NCBI GenBank assembly: GCA_900315675.1
Contig: OMZY01000023.1
Span: 1-38,573, forward strand
Source of the DNA: an uncultured Eubacteriales bacterium
GTDB taxonomy: Bacteria; Bacillota; Clostridia; Christensenellales; Aristaeellaceae
Length of the DNA stretch: 38,573 bases
Direction of reading: 5' to 3'
Shown here piece after piece: positions 20,926 to 28,295 of the stretch (its first letter is position 1; each line of letters begins with the position of its first letter). The translations under genes and the position numbers were made by a program. The notes beneath the pieces are model-generated. The model ran no database searches, was not told the origin of the DNA, and was given only the letters and a program-made list of their open reading frames with translations.

Positions 20926-21426
20926 ATGAGCGCCACACGAATCAGCCACCCCTTTGGACCTCTCTTTGATGCACACAGCAGGATCCTGATCCTTGGCTCT
21001 TTCCCATCCATCAAATCCAGAGAACAGAATTTCTTTTACGGCCATCCGCAAAACCGGTTCTGGAAAGTGATCGCGGCCCTGTTTGATCAGGACCCGCCGG
21101 TAACGATTGCCGAAAAGAAGGAACTGATCCTGAGTCATGGGATGGCTCTGTGGGATTCCATTGCCAGCTGCGTGATTGAGGGATCATCGGATGCCAGTAT
21201 ACGGGATGTACGAGCCAATGATCTGCGGATTATTCTGGACAACAGCCCCATCGAAAAGATTTGCTGCAACGGACGGAAATCCTATGAAATGTATCAAAAG
21301 TATATCCAGGACAGGGTGGGGAGAGAAGCAATCTGCCTGCCTTCCACCAGCCCGGCCAATGCGCAGTTTTCATTGGAGAAGCTGATTGCAGCATGGTCCG
21401 TTTTGAAAGAAGAAGTGCCGGGTTAA
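20926..21426 (+). CDS. DNA-deoxyinosine (hypoxanthine) glycosylase, UDG superfamily
   Basis: 166 residues. LILGSFPSIKSREQNFFYGH, then PQNRFWKV, is the hallmark of the hypoxanthine-DNA glycosylase branch of the uracil-DNA glycosylase superfamily, and CLPSTSPANA is the second catalytic loop. It removes deaminated adenine in known members. ATG follows AAAGGAAA. It forms a repair group with the AlkD gene 110 bp upstream. Confidence 0.88.
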   Translation: MSATRISHPFGPLFDAHSRILILGSFPSIKSREQNFFYGHPQNRFWKVIAALFDQDPPVTIAEKKELILSHGMALWDSIASCVIEGSSDASIRDVRANDLRIILDNSPIEKICCNGRKSYEMYQKYIQDRVGREAICLPSTSPANAQFSLEKLIAAWSVLKEEVPG

Positions 21427-21486
21427 GTTTTTCGAAATATCGGGCCTGCTCCGGATCTCCGGACGGGCGGCTTGTATTGTTTTTGT

Positions 21487-21515
21487 TTGACAAACAGGCA
21501 AAAACAATATATCAT
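21487..21515 (+). promoter_or_regulatory. Promoter of the ABC-F transcript
   Basis: TTGACA (21487-21492), a 17-bp spacer and TATCAT (21510-21515). It overlaps a perfect 10-bp inverted repeat, ATTGTTTTTG (21476-21485) with CAAAAACAAT (21499-21508), which could be a regulator site or the terminator of the gene before. Confidence 0.65.
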
Positions 21516-21722
21516 TCACACATCAGAAGGAAAGGATGGGCTTTGGCTGCTGATGAGAAAGATCGACTGACATTCGGCTGCAAAGAACTCCCCGGGCAAG
21601 GCCTGAAGGGAGCTGTGTTTGTCGCCGTTTGGAGGTTGTGATTTTCGCGCCGGCCGAACGCCCTTTTTGCTTTTGTGCGCGATTTTTCTCACTCCTCCGC
21701 GGCGGGAAGGAGTGATTTTTCT
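21516..21722 (+). promoter_or_regulatory. Long 5' leader of the ABC-F gene with short upstream frames
   Basis: About 200 nt separate the promoter from the ABC-F start. Behind AAGGAAAGG is a five-codon frame MGFGC (21536-21553), whose stop overlaps a second five-codon frame MRKID (21553-21570). Downstream, CTCCC/GGGAG and other stems precede the attenuator at 21689. The layout is that of antibiotic-responsive ABC-F leaders in Firmicutes. The peptide role is inferred. Confidence 0.5.
21689..21720 (+). terminator. Attenuator hairpin overlapping the ABC-F ribosome binding site
   Basis: TCACTCCT (21689-21696) pairs with AGGAGTGA (21708-21715), followed by five Ts and then CT before ATG 21723. The 3' arm contains the AAGGAG ribosome binding site, so folding would stop transcription and hide the start. 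Confidence 0.65.
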
Positions 21723-23381
21723 ATGGCGAAACTGGTCATGGACGCAAGAAGCATCCGAAAGGCCTATGGGGATCGGGAGCTTTTTCATATCGAGAACCTG
21801 ACCGTCTATGACGGGGAACGGATCGGACTTGTGGGGCAGAACGGCGCCGGAAAATCCACGCTGCTGCGGATTCTGGCCGGAGAGGAAGAACCGGATGAGG
21901 GATCGGTCCGAAGATTCGGAGAAACCGCCATCATCCATCAGCAGGGCCTCCCGGAAGAGGAGGGGGAAGGAATCTACCGCTCCCTGTTTCATGCGCAGGA
22001 AAGGCACGGGGGGCTTTCAGGCGGGGAACAGACCCGCAGCCGGATCGCCGCGGCTTTTTCCGCGCATCCCCGCCTGCTGCTGGCGGATGAACCGTCCACG
22101 GATCTGGACGAGGAAGGCCTGGAGATGCTGCGGCGGCAGCTGGAAGCGTATCGGGGAACGCTGATCCTGATTTCCCACGACCGGGCGCTGCTCCGCCGGT
22201 TCTGTACCCGGATCTGGTGCCTCGAAGAAGCAACAATACAGGATTTTCCCGGCGGATATGACGCCTTTACAGAAGAACGAAAGCGCCGGCGGGAGCGTGC
22301 ACAGTTCGAGTACGACCAATATAAGGCCGAGCAGAAACGCCTGAAGGAATCCGCGCAGCGCATGTCGGAATGGACGGCGTCCGTCAAAAAAGCCCCGTCC
22401 CGTATGGGCAACAGCGAAGCCCGGCTGCATACGAGGGAATATACGAACGCCATTCTCCAGATCAGTCACGCGAAGCGGACGATCCAGAATCGCATGGAGC
22501 AATTGGAAGTAAAGGAAAAGCCTGCGGCGCTTCCGGATATCCGGATGAAACTGGGTGCGGCATCCCCGATTGGAGCCAGAACGGCGCTGGAGGTTCGGTG
22601 TGATCAAATGGCAGCCGGAGGGAAAGTGCTGCTGGAAGAAACGGGGTTTTCCCTGCCCACGGGAAGCAAAACTGCGCTGACCGGTGCAAACGGATGCGGA
22701 AAGACGACGCTGCTGATGGCCCTGACGGGTACGGAATCGGAGGGAACTTTCTTCAGGGGAAGCATTCGGTTCAATCCGCAGGCAAAGGTCGGATGGTTTG
22801 ATCAGCACCACGAGCGTACGCTTCGGGAGGACCGCACGGTGCTGGAGAACGTGACGGAGGAATCGGTTCACCCCCAGGCGTTCGCGCGAACGGTGCTGAG
22901 CTGTCTGGGATTTGCAAGGGAGGATGCATTCAAGCCGGTGTCCGTGCTCTCCGGCGGCGAGAAGGCGAAGACCGCGATGGCAAAACTGCTGCTGATGGAT
23001 CTGAACCTGCTGGTGATGGATGAACCAACCAATCACCTGGACCTGTTTACGCTGGAAGCGCTGGAGAACCTGCTCTCCGGTTATGGAGGAACGGTGCTGT
23101 TTGTCAGCCATGATGAGCTGTTCCTGCAAAAGGTATCCACCCGCAGAATCTGCTTCAAAGACCGGAAACTGACAGCGATGGAAGGCGTCACGGCACCGGA
23201 GGCGGCTCCGGTGAAGGAAGCGGAGGATCAGGCGCTGGAAATAACGCGGCTGGAGATGCGGATGGCGGACCTTTCCTCCCGGATGGCCAAACCGCGGAAA
23301 GGCGACAGCCCGGAGAAACTGAACGAACAATACATGACGCTGGCGGAGGAGCTTCGCGCGCGGAAGCAGCAAAAACGATAA
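21723..23381 (+). CDS. ABC-F ATPase, antibiotic-resistance (ribosome protection) type
   Basis: 552 residues with two ABC domains and no membrane helices. Domain 1 has Walker A GQNGAGKS (38-45), LSGGEQ (98-103) and Walker B LLLADEPSTDLD (118-129). Domain 2 has GANGCGKT, LSGGEKAK and LLVMDEPTNHLD. The linker (about 185-265) is long, basic and coiled, with the KAPSRMGNSEARLH segment of Vga/Lsa/Msr-like proteins. Those bind the ribosomal E site and dislodge macrolide, lincosamide, streptogramin or pleuromutilin drugs. The leader attenuator supports a drug-induced role. Housekeeping EttA/Uup types differ in domain 1 Walker B. Confidence 0.9.
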   Translation: MAKLVMDARSIRKAYGDRELFHIENLTVYDGERIGLVGQNGAGKSTLLRILAGEEEPDEGSVRRFGETAIIHQQGLPEEEGEGIYRSLFHAQERHGGLSGGEQTRSRIAAAFSAHPRLLLADEPSTDLDEEGLEMLRRQLEAYRGTLILISHDRALLRRFCTRIWCLEEATIQDFPGGYDAFTEERKRRRERAQFEYDQYKAEQKRLKESAQRMSEWTASVKKAPSRMGNSEARLHTREYTNAILQISHAKRTIQNRMEQLEVKEKPAALPDIRMKLGAASPIGARTALEVRCDQMAAGGKVLLEETGFSLPTGSKTALTGANGCGKTTLLMALTGTESEGTFFRGSIRFNPQAKVGWFDQHHERTLREDRTVLENVTEESVHPQAFARTVLSCLGFAREDAFKPVSVLSGGEKAKTAMAKLLLMDLNLLVMDEPTNHLDLFTLEALENLLSGYGGTVLFVSHDELFLQKVSTRRICFKDRKLTAMEGVTAPEAAPVKEAEDQALEITRLEMRMADLSSRMAKPRKGDSPEKLNEQYMTLAEELRARKQQKR

Positions 23382-23408
23382 GAAAGCCGGCCGGCACAGG
23401 GGGGAAAC

Positions 23409-24374
23409 ATGGCATTTATTCATGCGGTAAAACTGGAAAAGCGGTTCATTGTCCGGGAGAAACGAAAGAAGGGAACCCTTCTCCGCGAAAAGAAGACCGT
23501 TCATGCGCTGCAGGATGTGTCCTTCGAGATTGAACAGGGAGAGCTGGTGGGATACATCGGTCCAAACGGCGCCGGGAAATCCACCTCCGTCAAAATCCTG
23601 TCCGGCATCCTTACGCCGGACGGGGGAGATGTGACGGTTGGCGGCATTGTCCCCTGGAAGGAGCGAAGAAAGCATGTCCGGCGCATTGGGGTTGTATTCG
23701 GCCAGCGGACACAGCTGTGGTGGGATGTGCCGATCCGGGACAGCTATGACCTGTTGAAGGATATCTATCGAATTCCCGGAGCGGATTATGAACGCCGGCT
23801 GAAGGAGCTGGCGGAGGCATTGCAGCTGGGAGATCTGCTGCGGACGCCCCTGCGGCAGCTGAGCCTGGGGCAGCGGATGCGCGCGGAGCTGTGCGGTTCG
23901 CTGATTCACCGGCCGGAGCTGCTGTTTCTCGACGAGCCGACGATCGGACTGGATGCGGTCAGCAAACTGGCGCTGCGGGATTTCCTGAAGTGGGAAAATC
24001 GGGAATACGGAACAACCGTCCTGCTGACTACCCACGATATGGAGGATATCGTTGCCCTGTGCCCCCGGGTGATGGTGCTGGGGCATGGCAAAAAGCTGTT
24101 CGACGGTGCGCTGGGAGATTTGCTGAGCCGGTATGATACGGTGCGCACCGTCTCCGTAAGGTATGAAGAACAGGCGGCCTCGCCGCGTTTGCCGGCTTCC
24201 GTTCCCCTCGTCCGGGAAGGAGAAAACCTGATCATCACCTACTCGCCGGAGGCGTTCCCCACATCGGAGATGATCGCCCTGCTTCAGGGCGCGGGAACCA
24301 TTCGGGAACTGACGGTTCAGCCGCGAAACATCGATCATCTTGTCGCGGACATGTACAGGGAGATGGACCTATGA
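23409..24374 (+). CDS. ABC-2 exporter ATP-binding protein (COG4586-like)
   Basis: A 321-residue ATPase. The Walker A GPNGAGKS follows an extended N-terminus (KRKKGTLLREKKTVHALQDV) typical of this subfamily. LSLGQRMRAELCGSLIHRPE is the signature and LLFLDEPTIGLD the Walker B, with the H-loop at TTHDMEDI. A C-terminal domain of about 90 residues follows. It powers the two permeases downstream. ATGA overlap with the next gene. Confidence 0.92.
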   Translation: MAFIHAVKLEKRFIVREKRKKGTLLREKKTVHALQDVSFEIEQGELVGYIGPNGAGKSTSVKILSGILTPDGGDVTVGGIVPWKERRKHVRRIGVVFGQRTQLWWDVPIRDSYDLLKDIYRIPGADYERRLKELAEALQLGDLLRTPLRQLSLGQRMRAELCGSLIHRPELLFLDEPTIGLDAVSKLALRDFLKWENREYGTTVLLTTHDMEDIVALCPRVMVLGHGKKLFDGALGDLLSRYDTVRTVSVRYEEQAASPRLPASVPLVREGENLIITYSPEAFPTSEMIALLQGAGTIRELTVQPRNIDHLVADMYREMDL

Positions 24375-25162
24375 GAGCATACCTTGCCGCCTTCCGCATG
24401 AGGAGAAGGCTGGAAATGCAGTACAGGGGAGCGGTGCTGGGCGGAGTGATCTGCCAGGTGTTTTTCGGCCTGATCCTCATTGCCGTTTATCGGACGCTGT
24501 ATGCCGGAAAACCGCAGAGCATGCCGCTGGAACGGATCACGAGCTATGTGTGGCTGCAGCAGGCTTTTTTTCGCATGCTGCTGGCGTCGGATCCGGATCT
24601 GCTGGATAAAATCCGCACCGGCGGCATCGCCTATGATCTGTGCAGGCCTCTGAATCTGTACGGATTCTATTATGTCCGGATTGCCGCCCAGAAGCTGACG
24701 GGCAGCCTTATGCGGGCGGCTCCCATGCTGGTGTTCGCGCTGCTCCTTCCGAAGGGATGGGGGCTGGCGGCTCCGGCCACGCCTGCGGGGCTTCTGCTGG
24801 CGGCATGGGGGCTGGGGCTGGGTCTTCTGTGCGTCTCCGCCCTGGAAAACATTACGATGGGTTTTACCATGCGCACATTGGATTCCCGGGGAATGCAGGC
24901 CATGCTGAACCTGCTGATGATGATTTTTTCCGGGAATGTGCTGCCGCTGATCCTGTTTCCGGACAGCTGGCAGAAGGTGATTACCCTGCTGCCCTACGCG
25001 CAGCTGCTGGATGCGCCGATCCGGCTCTATACCGGAGAAGCGGCTTTGTCCGAAGCGCCTGGAATGATGATGATCCAGCTGGGATGGACGATCGTACTTA
25101 CCGCCCTGGGCGTTTTGTTCTGGCAGCGCAACCAGCGGCGCATGGAGATACAGGGAGGCTGA
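24371..25162 (+). CDS. ABC-2 type permease (COG4587-like)
   Basis: A 263-residue membrane protein with about six helices. The start LAAFRMRRRLEMQYRGAVLG, the coupling region PDLLDKIRTGGIAYDLCRPL and the later NLLMMIFSGNVLPLILFPDS are typical of this permease type. Coupled to the ATPase by a 4-nt overlap. Substrate unknown. Confidence 0.88.
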   Translation: MRAYLAAFRMRRRLEMQYRGAVLGGVICQVFFGLILIAVYRTLYAGKPQSMPLERITSYVWLQQAFFRMLLASDPDLLDKIRTGGIAYDLCRPLNLYGFYYVRIAAQKLTGSLMRAAPMLVFALLLPKGWGLAAPATPAGLLLAAWGLGLGLLCVSALENITMGFTMRTLDSRGMQAMLNLLMMIFSGNVLPLILFPDSWQKVITLLPYAQLLDAPIRLYTGEAALSEAPGMMMIQLGWTIVLTALGVLFWQRNQRRMEIQGG

Positions 25163-25165
25163 AGT

Positions 25166-25966
25166 ATGGATACGATAAAACTCTATCTGCATTCCATGCG
25201 GATGCTGATCCGAAGCCAGCTGGAATATCCGGCGTCCTTTATCCTGCAGACCATTGCACAGCTGGTGATGGAAGGCGGAGAAATGCTGGCCGTGATCCTG
25301 CTGGTGGACCGCTTTGAAAGAATGAACCGGTGGGAGGCAGGCGATCTTTTCTTCTTCTTTGGGATCATGTCCGTTACCTTTTACCTGACGGAATGCTTCG
25401 GACGGGGGATTACCGGCAATTTCCCCTATTTGATCCGGACGGGCCAGCTGGATACTTTTCTGGCCCGGCCCCGGGGAATTCTGACCCAGGTGCTGTGCAG
25501 CGCCGTGGATCCCCGGCGGATTACCTGCATTGCCGTTGGGATCGCCGCACTGGTCATGGGATGCCATCTGTCGCATGTGACCTGGACTGTTCTGAAAGCC
25601 GCCCTCTTTGCAGAGGCTGTGGTCTGCGGTTTTTTCCTGCTGCTGGGCCTGTTTACGGTGGAGGGAATCTTCTGTATTTATTCCGTCAAATCCGTCGAGC
25701 TGGTGAATGCCCTGACCTACGGCGGACGGAGCGCCTGCCAGTATCCTGTGGACGCATTTCCAAGGCCGCTGCGGGTGCTGTTTACTGTGCTGGCCCCTTT
25801 TGCCCTGACGCTTCAGCAGCCGGCTTCGGTGATCCTGGATAAGCCCCTGTTCGACGGACCCGTGTGGACGGCCTTCCTTTCCCCGCTTTCCGGCATCGTG
25901 GTCTTCGCTCTGGTATGGCTCTGGTTTCAGAGAACCATGCGGTATTACCGATCCACCGGAAGCTGA
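25166..25966 (+). CDS. ABC-2 type permease (COG3694-like)
   Basis: A 266-residue membrane protein with six helices, the second half of the heteromeric exporter. Segments include LIRSQLEYPASFILQTIAQL, the cytoplasmic loop FPYLIRTGQLDTFLARPRG and LTYGGRSACQYPVDAFPRPL. It starts 3 bp after the previous stop. The three-gene set 23409-25966 is one operon. A promoter-like TTGCTG-17-TATGAT sits at 26021-26049 after it. Confidence 0.88.
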   Translation: MDTIKLYLHSMRMLIRSQLEYPASFILQTIAQLVMEGGEMLAVILLVDRFERMNRWEAGDLFFFFGIMSVTFYLTECFGRGITGNFPYLIRTGQLDTFLARPRGILTQVLCSAVDPRRITCIAVGIAALVMGCHLSHVTWTVLKAALFAEAVVCGFFLLLGLFTVEGIFCIYSVKSVELVNALTYGGRSACQYPVDAFPRPLRVLFTVLAPFALTLQQPASVILDKPLFDGPVWTAFLSPLSGIVVFALVWLWFQRTMRYYRSTGS

Positions 25967-26071
25967 TGGGAAAAGCAAGGGGAAGCGCCATGGTTCAGGG
26001 AAGACAGAACGGCGGAAATCTTGCTGAATACAGCCGGATGCGGTATGATCTTCCCGGGGAGGTGTGCGCGC

Positions 26072-27448
26072 ATGAGTGATTCGCTGATCGAAAGGAAGGA
26101 CAGCAACGTGCAAAAAGAAAAAGGACATTATCCGAATGCCGATCACCTGGTGGCGTCCTATTTCCATCTTTCGCTGCCGGTGGTTCTCGGTTCCATCGTA
26201 ACGATTGTATACAATCTGGCGGACACCTACTTCATAGCCCAGACGGGAAACGCACTGCTGGTTGCCGGCGTATCGCTCTGCGCACCGCTGTTTATGATCC
26301 TGATGGCCTTTGGCAACATCTTCGGCCAGGGCGGCAGTTCGCTGATCTCGCGCCTGCTGGGAAAACAGGATTATGAAGCCGTCGCCCGGGTCAGCGCTTT
26401 CTGCTTTTATATCGCTTTGGCGGTCGGCGCGGCGACAGGCGCTGTGATCCTGCTGCTGCAGGAGCCGTTCCTGAGGATGCTGGGATCCAGTCCGGACACG
26501 CTGCCCTATGCGCGGGAATACAGCACGGTTCTGCTGTTCGGAGCGCCGTTCATTGTCGTAAACTTCATCCACATGAACCTGCTGCGCTGCGAGGGGATGT
26601 CCGGACTTTCGATGATGGGAACCGTGACAGGCGCGGTGGTGAATGTGATCCTCGACCCGATCATGATTCCGGGAATGGGCGCGGCCGGCGCGGCGCTTGC
26701 CACGGTAATCGGATACGCATGCAGCGATCTGTTTCTGCTGGCCGTGGTGCTCCGCCGCAGCCGGCGTCTGTCTGTCCGGCTGTGCGGCCGGATCAGCGGG
26801 GAATTCCTGCGGGACATCCTGTCCATCGGGATTACGGCCGCGATCACCAATATCGCGTCGAGCCTGTGCATCATTCTTCTGAATCAGCAGCTTTTGCCTT
26901 TCGGAGATGAAAAAATCGCTGCCATGGGGATCGTGCTGAAGATCACGATGATCATCCAGATGATTCTGGTCGGCTTTTCCTTCGGCGGGGTTCCCCTTTT
27001 CGGATTCCTGACGGGCGCCGGAGAGCAGCAGAAGGTCCGGAAACTGCTGCGCTTCTGCCTGCTGTTCCTGATTTCGACGGCTCTGGCGATGACCATCTTT
27101 GTCTTTCTGGCAGCCGGCCCCCTGCTGGGGATCATTACTCCGGATGCGCAGCTGGTTGCGGACGGGATTCCGATGATTCGCTGGCAGGTGGCGGGCAGCG
27201 CCTGCGCGGGCATGGTGATGCTGATGACGTGCCTCTGTCAGGCAACCGGAAAAGCGGTGCCGGCGCTTATTCTCTCGCTGAGCCGTCAGGGAATTCTGTT
27301 TGTCATCGTACTTCTTGTGTCCGCAGCGATTGCGGGATATACGGGCATACTGGCTTCCCAGTGCATCTCGGACGTTCTGAGCGCCGGGATTGCGGCAGGA
27401 ATTTACGCTGTCTGCTGGGGCGCACGGCAGGGACGGGCTGATCGATAG
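26072..27448 (+). CDS. MATE family efflux protein
   Basis: A 458-residue MATE exporter with twelve helices. YFHLSLPVVLGSIVTIVYNL, then ADTYFIAQTGN, is the first helix region, and the second half begins at DILSIGITAAITNIASSL. I chose ATG 26072, 9 nt after GGGGAGG. It is most like the clostridial MepA-type proteins. It may be transcribed with the ABC operon or from the weak promoter at 26021. Confidence 0.92.
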   Translation: MSDSLIERKDSNVQKEKGHYPNADHLVASYFHLSLPVVLGSIVTIVYNLADTYFIAQTGNALLVAGVSLCAPLFMILMAFGNIFGQGGSSLISRLLGKQDYEAVARVSAFCFYIALAVGAATGAVILLLQEPFLRMLGSSPDTLPYAREYSTVLLFGAPFIVVNFIHMNLLRCEGMSGLSMMGTVTGAVVNVILDPIMIPGMGAAGAALATVIGYACSDLFLLAVVLRRSRRLSVRLCGRISGEFLRDILSIGITAAITNIASSLCIILLNQQLLPFGDEKIAAMGIVLKITMIIQMILVGFSFGGVPLFGFLTGAGEQQKVRKLLRFCLLFLISTALAMTIFVFLAAGPLLGIITPDAQLVADGIPMIRWQVAGSACAGMVMLMTCLCQATGKAVPALILSLSRQGILFVIVLLVSAAIAGYTGILASQCISDVLSAGIAAGIYAVCWGARQGRADR

Positions 27449-27489
27449 GCCTGGCCGGCGTAAAAAGCTGCAGTGCCCTGCGTGCAAAG

Positions 27490-27518
27490 TTTACAGTGGG
27501 CAGGATCGATGGTATAAT
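27490..27518 (+). promoter_or_regulatory. Promoter of the gene at 27586
   Basis: TTTACA (27490-27495), a 17-bp spacer and TATAAT (27513-27518), leaving a leader of about 60 nt. Confidence 0.75.
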
Positions 27519-27585
27519 ATACGGACTGGATGGATCTTGTTACATCGATCATACGGAAAACATTTTCAGAAGGAGGAAGGTACTC

Positions 27586-28230
27586 ATGGCAACGGAGCTG
27601 GAGATTATGCTTCACGCAAAAACCTATCTGGACAAACTGGCCAACGGAATGAACCCCCTGACAGACGAAGTCCTTCCGGAAGCGGACGTTGTGAACCAGG
27701 TTCGCATCTCCCGATGCCTGTTTTTCGTATCGGACGTCCTGCGGCAGGTGATTGAAAAAGGCGGTTTGAAAAAGACCCCCAAAGCAACGAAAGTGCCCTT
27801 TGAATTGACAGAAGAACAGCTGAACAGGTTTCCGTTGTCGGAGCAGCCTCTATATATCAGCGCGATCACGGAAATGATCAATTCCCTGATCGAGAATGAG
27901 AACATGCGAAGATTAAGCCACCGAAGCATTACGACATTATTGGAACGGGAAGGGTATCTGGTTCAATACAGGGATTATCAGGGGAAAACGAAACGCGAAC
28001 CCACCGATCGCGGACTGGGGCTGGGGATCAGTACGGAGGAAAGGACCGGTCCGCACGGGAATTATAAAGTCATTCTGTATGACAGGAAAGCGCAGCAGTT
28101 CATTCTGGACCATATGAATCAAATTGCCCAGATCAATCAGATGCCCAAAAAACCGCAGAATGACGCAACGCCGGAGCGGACAGAGACCATCGACCCGGAA
28201 ACGGGCGAAATCCTGTACAATTCATTTTAA
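27586..28230 (+). CDS. Hypothetical protein with possible winged-helix C-terminal module
   Basis: 214 residues, not assigned with confidence. The N-terminal half (LEIMLHAKTYLDKLANGMNP and VVNQVRISRCLFFVSDVLRQ) is helical. The C-terminal part has REGYLVQYRDYQGKTKREPT followed by GLGLGISTEERTGPHGNYKV and ILYDRKAQQFILDHM. This resembles the small domain with a late-G-LGI pattern seen after some phage antirepressors and helicases, but only weakly. Strong AGGAGGAAGG 5 nt before the ATG and a consensus promoter. No membrane segment. It could be a cytoplasmic DNA-binding protein. Confidence 0.7.
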   Translation: MATELEIMLHAKTYLDKLANGMNPLTDEVLPEADVVNQVRISRCLFFVSDVLRQVIEKGGLKKTPKATKVPFELTEEQLNRFPLSEQPLYISAITEMINSLIENENMRRLSHRSITTLLEREGYLVQYRDYQGKTKREPTDRGLGLGISTEERTGPHGNYKVILYDRKAQQFILDHMNQIAQINQMPKKPQNDATPERTETIDPETGEILYNSF

Positions 28231-28295
28231 AAGACCCAAAACGGCGGGCTGAATGAAAACGGGGAGCACCGCAGATCTCGGAGGTTCCGTCCGCT

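Noticed and set aside
22017-24338. A 773-codon minus-strand open frame
   Set aside because: Antisense to ABC-F and the ABC ATPase, whose Walker motifs are certain.
24335-27487. A 1050-codon minus-strand open frame
   Set aside because: Antisense to the two ABC-2 permeases and the MATE gene, which are all strongly supported. Low-complexity His/Gln/Arg composition.
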